Positions 26,301 to 35,300 of a stretch of 64,000 bases of DNA are shown in pieces; position 1 is the stretch's first letter; each line of letters opens with the position of its first letter. The notes below the pieces were generated by a model. It did not search any database. It saw only the letters and a program-made list of their open reading frames with translations, and had not been told where the DNA came from. Origin of the DNA: an uncultured Prevotella sp. (GTDB lineage: Bacteria; Bacteroidota; Bacteroidia; Bacteroidales; Bacteroidaceae); the NCBI GenBank assembly GCA_947164965.1, contig CAMUYR010000002.1, positions 62,001-126,000 on the forward strand. The letters are read 5' to 3'. The translations under genes were made by a program, and so were the position numbers.

Positions 26301-29300
26301 TCGCATTCACTTGTCTCCTCAATATTCAGGATGATATGGCCCTTAATGGCACCACCCTTGTTGTTACCACCGAACACCTGTCCGAAGTTACCGCTGGTGA
26401 TTGTCAGTTCCACATTACCATTCACATTGGCATTGTCGGCACCACCGTAAACCAAAGGAATCTTCTTGGCATCCTTACAGCCCATCACCATAATCAAGTT
26501 ACCATTCACATCGGCATTCTTTCCGGCACCTACTAACTTCTCTAGATCCAAAGGACAGGCTTCCAGTCCACCAGTACCTGTATCAATCGTAATATTGCCA
26601 GTAATGGTACCTCTCTCGTTACTACCGCCATACGCCTCATGGATAAGACCACCCTTCAGCAAGGTGTTGGCATCGCCATCAATATCGGCACCAGGATTGT
26701 CAATCCAATGAGCACCATTATCTAAGGTGTACTTGTCTGCACCATTACCACCACCGAATACGTGATAAATCTCATAGGCACCATTCACGAGGACATCCGT
26801 TGCAGGAACCTTAGCGGCATTACCACCACCATAGACATCCTCAATGCTGACGTCACAGCTATTAATGATAACACTAACTTTACCATTTACTGGTGTATAG
26901 TTGGCCAGATTACCACCGCCATATACTGCAGCCAATTCATAGCTGTGGTCTTCTGGTGTTTCACTCTTCTTTTTCGTGCCATCTGTCCTAGATGTATTGC
27001 CTTCCACCGTCCTTTCAACAGTCACAGTCACATTGCCCTTCGGCGAACCATTCAAGTTATTACAGCCAAACACACGTCCACTCTTCACAACCTTCGAACC
27101 TTCATAGGTACTGATGTTGAATTTTGAACCATCTAAAGTTACAGCAACGTCACCATACACCTTAGCTTCAATAGCTGTAACATTGGTTGCAGCCAGTCGT
27201 CCCAGACCACCACCATAGGCATCGCCATTGATGGTTCCACCCAACAAGTTAACTTTCGTCTCTGTTAACCTATAATAAGTGGTACCTGATGCTGCCTTCG
27301 TGTTAGCTGCTGTGATTTCTGTGTAAGAATCACCATCCTTCGTATACAGACCGGTTACAACAGACGTACCTGTTGTAAGTCCAATTTCTTCATGATAGGG
27401 AGACACTAATGTCGTGCCATTCCAGTTTTCTGTATTTGTATCAGCCAGTGCACCGCCACCATAGACATCTTTGGTCACGGTACCACCGGTCACATTGACA
27501 TTTACAACACCTTTGACAAAGCCCAATTCGCCACCACCATAGACAGAGCCATATGCGGTGCCACCATTGATATTAAGTGTAGTGGTTCCACTCACTCGTC
27601 CAGCCTCGGCAAATCCATTATAACCCTTTCCACCACCATAGACATTTCCATACGAGTTAGATGCACCAATCGTACTACCATTTTGAATCAATACAGAGGT
27701 ATTGTGCTGCACAAAGCCATTCTCGCTACCACCATAGATGGAGCCCTTAACCTTAGTGTCAGTTCCCTCGGCACTTCCACCAATAGTCACAGAGGTATTG
27801 GTAACTAAGGCCAGAGTTTCAAGGAACTGTTTATATTCATCTTCAGAATTCAGGTCTACCAAAGTACCATTTGGAGTCATCTTTTTGGAAGTACCTGAGC
27901 TATAATGAGGTGTTACACCCTTACCTCCACCATAGATGTGTCCTGCAGTCTCTGTAGCTGCTCCACCATTTGGTCCGATTTCAGCATGGTCTTTGACGAT
28001 AACTGTACATACACCACCACTCCGCTGTTGATAGGGCATTCCAAGAATCGTCCCTGATGGAACAGTGGGTGCTCCTGTAGGAAGTGGATCTGTATAAACC
28101 CAATACCTACCTACTGCAGCAATCTCGCCACCACCATAGACGTTATTTCTGACTTTGGCATAACCTTGAATAGTAACATTGGTGTTATTACGAACCAAAG
28201 CCGAGTAGCCATGAGTCTCTAAACCGGCACCGGCACCGAATACGCTACCCTTAACCTCAGGGACGTCTGTTCCTGTAGTAGCTCCAATTTCTACCACAGC
28301 ATCATTTTCCACACGGCCAACCTCACCGCCACCATAGACGTTGCCATACACCGTTCCCTTAGTAACACTGACATTCGTCTTGTACACCATGGCTTTCTCA
28401 CAATAATATGAACCAGTACCTAAGCCCTTGCCAGCTCCGAACACATGGCCTGACGCATGGTTTGCGGTAGATTTATTCCCAGCACCTATCGATCCGCCAG
28501 TGATATTGACTGTACAAATACCAGTATCATTGTTTGTAGCATCGTCAGTATAATCACTCCATATATAATTATTGATATCAGTCTTATCGATAGTACCCAC
28601 ATCGCCTAAGCTACCGCCGCCATAGACGTTACCATACACATTACCACCACTGACAGTGAGATTGGTATTTCCCTTCACACGGCCAGCCTCAGCAAAAGAT
28701 GCATCACCAAGTCCACCGCCAAAGACGTTACCTCCCGTTGTCGTACTAGCTGTACCAATCGCGCAGGAACCTTGAATCTTTACATCAGTATCAGTCTGCA
28801 CAAAACCTTTCTGACCACCACCATAGACGGAGCCACCAATGGTAGCATTTCCTTTCACCGTCACATGAGTATCACTGACAATGGCCAGCGTAGTAATATA
28901 ATTAAAGTAAGCAGTTTCATTGGCACTTGTATATTGCGTAGTACCAGTAGCTGTCTTACTCCAAGGAGTTTGTGAAGAAGTATAACCTTCATAAGGTAGG
29001 ACACCCTTACCGGCACCATAGACATCTTCTGCGATATGGGCATTGCCCTGGATTTCTACGGTACAATCACCACCACTGGTGTTTGTTGTCGGCAGATTGT
29101 CTACAACTACGTATCTACCCACCGTAGCAATCTCACCGCCACCATAGACGCTGCCATCAACATTGGCTATACCCTGAACCGTCACTTTACTGTCGCCACG
29201 AACCAGAGCCGAGTATCCATGAGTGTTGAGACCCTTACCGGCAGCGAAAACATTTCCTTTAATATCAGGCTTATTAGACCCTTCCGTTTCTCCTGAGGTT

Positions 29301-32300
29301 CCTATTGTTACCACCGTATTGTTTTCCACGCGACCAACTTCACCACCACCATAGACGGTACCATTCACCGTACCATCGCTGATCATAATATTCGTACTAT
29401 ATACCATAGCTGGTTCACACTCGAATGTTTCTGCAGAACCCTTACCAGCTCCGAACACATTACCAGGTTTAGTATCCGTGGGAGTATCAGGACCTACCTT
29501 ACCGCCAGAAATTGTAACAGTACAAACACCAGTATTCTTATTGGCACTATTGGCAATGGTATTTGGATTGCCTTCAACATCTGTAAAATTATATTCCTTA
29601 CTGCCAGTCTCTGTCGTCGTAACAGTAAACGTACCCACGTAGCCTAAGTTACCGCCACCATAGATATTCTCACCAACGGTACCTCCAGTCATACTGACGG
29701 CCGTGTTCTCTCTGACATTACCGGCTTCACCACCACCATAGACACTTGCCTTGACATTACCTGTCGATGAAATGGCAACACTCGTTTCACGAACCTGTGC
29801 GATATTATTTTGAGTGAGCCCCACTTTACCACGGGCAGCACCATAGACATTACCATCACCGACACCGTCGTCACCGACCTGACCACCACTAATCTCAATG
29901 ACGGTTTTACCACCTGTAGTCAGACTTGCAGATCCCACAGAACCTAGAGCACCTGCACCGTAGACGTTATGGACAACCTTACCGCCATCGATGGTCACCT
30001 TGGTATCACCAAGCACAATACCTGCCAATGGGTTGAAATATTTTGTAGTGGTAGTGCCGGAAGTAATGCTGTAGTCATCCTCACCGCAACCACCACCATA
30101 GACGTTACCACGTTTTGGATAGTTTGCGCCCGTATAAGTTTCATTAGTAACTGGATCGGTTATTTCAGCAGTGCCATACGTCGGCGTATCAGCATCAACA
30201 CCTATCTTTCCGTTATGAATCTGTACATCAGTATTGTTAAAGACATGCCCGTTCTCACCACTACCATACACAGAGCCTCTGATGTCTGGACTCTTTCCTT
30301 CGTCACCAATTACGACCTTGGTATTATATACCCAAGCCAAACGGTCGTTAGGATCAACATTGTCTGTTGTACTTGGAGTCGTCACATCACCACGCGACGA
30401 ACCGAATACCATACCATTCTCATCACCGTTTGTACCGATTTGTCCGCCATAGATATAAACCTCTGCAGTACCGGTATTCTTATTGGTAGTTTCAGGGGCT
30501 ACTCTCTCCCATGCTGTTGGCATATTCAATACGCCTGTAGTCGTTCCTGGAACATAGGTTGCACTACTTATAGTAATCGTTCCCACCGAACCGTATGCGC
30601 CACCACCATATATATTATGGTATATCGTTCCTCCGTTGATGGTAACCTTAGTATTACCCTTAACAATGCCGGCATCAAAAAGTCCTGTATTGCCTTGACC
30701 ACCACCATAGACGTTACCTACAGATTCTCCTCCCTTTGGAATTGAAGCCACACCGATGGTACCGTTGTTAACAATCACCTCAGCATCACCACGCACATGA
30801 CCATTCTCACTACCGCCAAAGACAGAACCTTTCACGATTGTCGAGCCTTCGATAGTGACATTGGTGGCTTGCACATAGTTCAACTTCGGATAGAATACAT
30901 TACCCTTACCTGCACCATAGACATGACCATAGGAAGCTGGTTTTGCCTGGGTCTCCGGACCTACCGTTCCGCCAAAGATCTTGACTTGGGCCGTTCCTGT
31001 ATTGTCAGCACAAGCTGTAATATCATCCTTAGTGGCTCCTTCTTCTGTGACGAAAGTAAAATCACCCACACTGGCTAATTCACCGCCACCATAGACATTC
31101 TGCTTCACCCAGCCGCCGCCCATTAAGACAGCACTATTACCTTTTACCAAAGCAGACTCGACTTTAGTTTCCAGACCCTTACCTGCACCAAACACATTGC
31201 CACCGATGATAACCTTAGCTGTTCCTTCTGCCACAGCGCTATATTCGTCATTGGTAGTATCATATTTCGCACAGATATTTACCTGAGTATCACCAGTGAC
31301 GTCAGCCTGATTACCACCACCATAAACATTGCCCGTGATATTAGCACCTTCAGCAGGAATATCATACAAACCTGTTGTTGCATTCTTTGTTAATGGAACA
31401 TCAGGTGCTGTTGTTTGTCTATAATGCGCTGGCTCAGTAATGAATCCAACCGTTGTCTCTGTACCAATATTTACAGTAGTACTGCCATAGACCGTTGCCA
31501 GATTACCACCACCGAACACATTACCAATAGCACCGATAGCGCCAGAAGCATGAGCAGGATAAGGCAGAGTAGTGGATGGAGTTACACCTGCAAGGGCTGG
31601 AGTAGATTGATTTTCACCAATTACTGTAGTATTATGACTACCCTTCACCACGTTAATATCAACGTGGGGATTTGCATATACTTTTGCACTGTAGCCACCA
31701 CCATAGATAGCGCCAATACTGGTAAATGCACGAACATTCAGTTGTGGGTCAGCTTTCTTGGCTGCTTGGAATAAAGCCTCAAGTTCTGCATCAGTCTTTC
31801 CGCTATTTTTAGACTTTATATCAGCCCTAAGCTCAGCCTCAGTCATAGGCGTTCCATCAGTCTTATATCCATATACTGAATAATCAGCCTCATTACCACC
31901 ACCATAGAGCTCACCAATAATAATTGGCGTAGTACAATCACCAGTCTCTTCAATATTCACCGTGATAGAGCCCTTCAGCAAGCCACTGGTCTTATTACCA
32001 CCAAATACACGCTTAAACTTACCACTAGTAATAGTCAGGCTTACATCGCCATCAACATCAGCCTCACGTGAACCAGCATAAATGTCTTCAATCCACTCAT
32101 TAGGCTGACATCCCAATATGATATTGGCACTACCGCTCATGTTGGCATTCTTACCTCCACCATAGATGTGGTCAACTTTCAAAGGACAATTTGTATTGCT
32201 ATTGTCACTGACATTTACATTTGCCCCACCACTGATATCACCAAAAGAATTACTTCCACCATAAGCTTCATGAACGGTTCCACCTTTCAGTAATACCTGA

Positions 32301-35300
32301 GAAGTTCCAGTGACATTTGCACCTGGATTATAATTTGGAGCATTAGGATTTGTATGGTTATCGGTTGCACTATATCCATAACCACCACCAAATAAAGTAC
32401 CAATCTCATAGGCGCCCTTTACTTCAACCTCAGTATTAGGAACATCGGCACCATAACCGCCACCATATACTTCTTTGATACTTACTTCACAGGTTTCAAT
32501 AATCACCTTGGCTGTTTTACCATTTGTCGTATAGCTCGCTTTATTTCCGCCGCCATAGACAGCTGCCAATTCGTAAGTCGTATTATCTTTGTCGTTAGAA
32601 CGCACATTCGGGCTTGTACCGACAGTCTTATAGACATGTACTTCTACATCACCTTCGGGTGAGCCATTAGCATTGTTACAACCGAAGATACTACCCGTCA
32701 CAATACACTCTCCATCGTGGTTATTCAAATTTACCTCTGTTGCACCCTTAACAACTGCTGCATAGGTGGCATCGCCAAGACCTCCACCAAAGACATCACC
32801 ATTTACTGTTCCAGCCAACAAGTTAACAGTAGTCTTATTCGTGGTGCTAGTATTCACGCGACCTTTCGCCGAGCCACCATAGACATCACCATAAACAACA
32901 GCACTGCCAGCAATAGCACTATTTTCGTATTTTCCAATATATACCGTCACATTGCCTTCAACAGATGTATTATTACCATAACCACCACCGAAGACACCAT
33001 ACAATTCACCTTCTGTCTTCGAAGAAGAACCAACAGTACCGCCAGTAACATTCACTTCCGATCCTGCAGTAACATTACCATTCAAATTACAACCGCCAAA
33101 GATAGCCTTGGGCACAGTACCTCCCAACATGTTCACCTTGGCTAAACCAGTAACTGTAGCAGAGATATTCTTCGTTGCATCAGTTGCATGTACGAATCCT
33201 TTACCGCCACCAAATACGTTACCACCAGAATTTGCAGTTCCAATGGAATGTGCTTGATAGATGTTTACGATAGGAGCTGTGACAGAACCTTCCTCAGAAC
33301 CACCATAGACGTCACCGTTTATAGTAGCATCGCCTGTGCTTGTGTCTGTTCCTACATTTACTAGGACACTTGTCGAGACAGTTGTATGTTGACCCTTACC
33401 ACCGCCAAACACATCGTTTACCTTTCCATAGTAAGTAGTATTAGTACCATTGACAACATTGACGCCCACCAAGTCTACCTGTGTAGCCACTGCCGAACCA
33501 TTCACATTACAGCCACCATAGATATTCTTTGTCGACATGTCAAGTTTGTAGAGCGTGACAGTAGCCTTCGTAGTAATGGTTGCTCTCGTACTAGTGGCTG
33601 TAGCGACACCTTCACCCATACCACCACCAAATACATTACCTTCAAGTGTAGTGGCATCATAGAGGTTTACATTTGCCGTACCAACAGCTCCTAGTGCAGA
33701 ACCGCCATATACATTACTATATATATTAGAAGAACCGGAGTAGGTCGTTGTAGGATTATCGCCAGTTGTTGTTTCAGCCTGTCCAACGTTTACTGTTGCA
33801 GTAGTGGTAGTCGTTTGATGACCCTTACCACCACCAAATACCTTATCGGCTGCTCCGCTGGTACCAATAGTACCACCAATCAGATTCACCTCAGCAACAG
33901 CTGCTGTTCCGTTGATGTTACAACCGCCATAGATAGCTCCCGTTACCGTTGCATTATATAACGTAACATTAGCTTTCGTAGAAATCGTTGCACTTTTTGC
34001 TTCAACAGCAGGAGTTGTCACTGTCTGAGTCTGAGGGTCAGTCACAGCAGCCTGTGCCAATTGGCCTTTACCACCACCAAATACTTCACATGGAATAGTA
34101 CCTGCATAGAGATTAACCTGGGTATTGGCTACAGAGCCCAATGCAGAGCCGCCATAGATACCTTTACCACTGGCAAATGTCGCTCCGTTATCTTTATAGC
34201 CAGTAACTGTAACCACATTGGTTTGCGTATTCGTAGTTGTCTGTACCTCACCAATATTAATTGTAGCTGTACCCGTAACATTAGTAGATGCACCATATCC
34301 ACCACCAAATACATCGCCAGTAATATTAGCACCCACGACATCTATATTAGAATGGTCTGTACCAGATACATAGGCTACTGTGCTCTGAGTACCAATGTTC
34401 ACATAAGTGTTACCACTAACATTAGCGCCATAACCACCACCATAGACATTACCTATAGCTCCTATCTCTTCAGCAGTATGGGCTGGAATAGATACTGTAT
34501 AAGCATCGGGCTTTCCACTGTTAATTGTAATCGTATTAGCCGTGTAAGCAGATGCCTTGGCGCCTACTATTTCATTAATATTAATATAGGTATCACCTGT
34601 CACAATAGCAGTAGAACCAAAACCACCACCATATATCTCTCCAATACTGGTACATGATTTGATGTTAAGTGTTGGGCCGTTTTCCCTTTGTGTCGTTGAA
34701 TTAGCCTTCAATGGAGCCGAATAGGCTGCCTGATTACCACCACCGAAAAGCTGGCCTATCACAATAGGAGTACATCCTGTTTCTTCAATATTCACAGTGA
34801 TGGTACCATTAATAACTCCACTTTCATTATTACCGCCAAACACTCGGTTGAAGGTACCATTAGTGACTGTCAATACGACATCATTGTTCACATCAGCAGC
34901 TCGGGCACCTCCATAGATTGTGCCAACTCCCGGGATACAACCCAACTGCAACTCAGCCCTTCCGTCCATCGGGGCAGCCTTACCACCACCATAAGCCTCA
35001 TCAACAGTGAAACAATCCTCATCGGAAGTCTTTTCAAGCATAGCCACAGCCACTTGACGCACATTTCCCTTAGCATTACTACCACCATAGACAGCATGTA
35101 TATTACCACCATTGATATTCACCAGAGCTTTACCAAAGCCATATTGCTTTTTCAATCTCTCTTCAGGGGTATCATAATCAGCAGATTCTGCATCATAAGC
35201 ATCGAATCCCACATTAGCGCCAGGATTCACATTCCAAGTAGTTGATGCTCCATTTATTCTCTTAATCTTATCATTACCATTACCACCACCAAATACTTCG

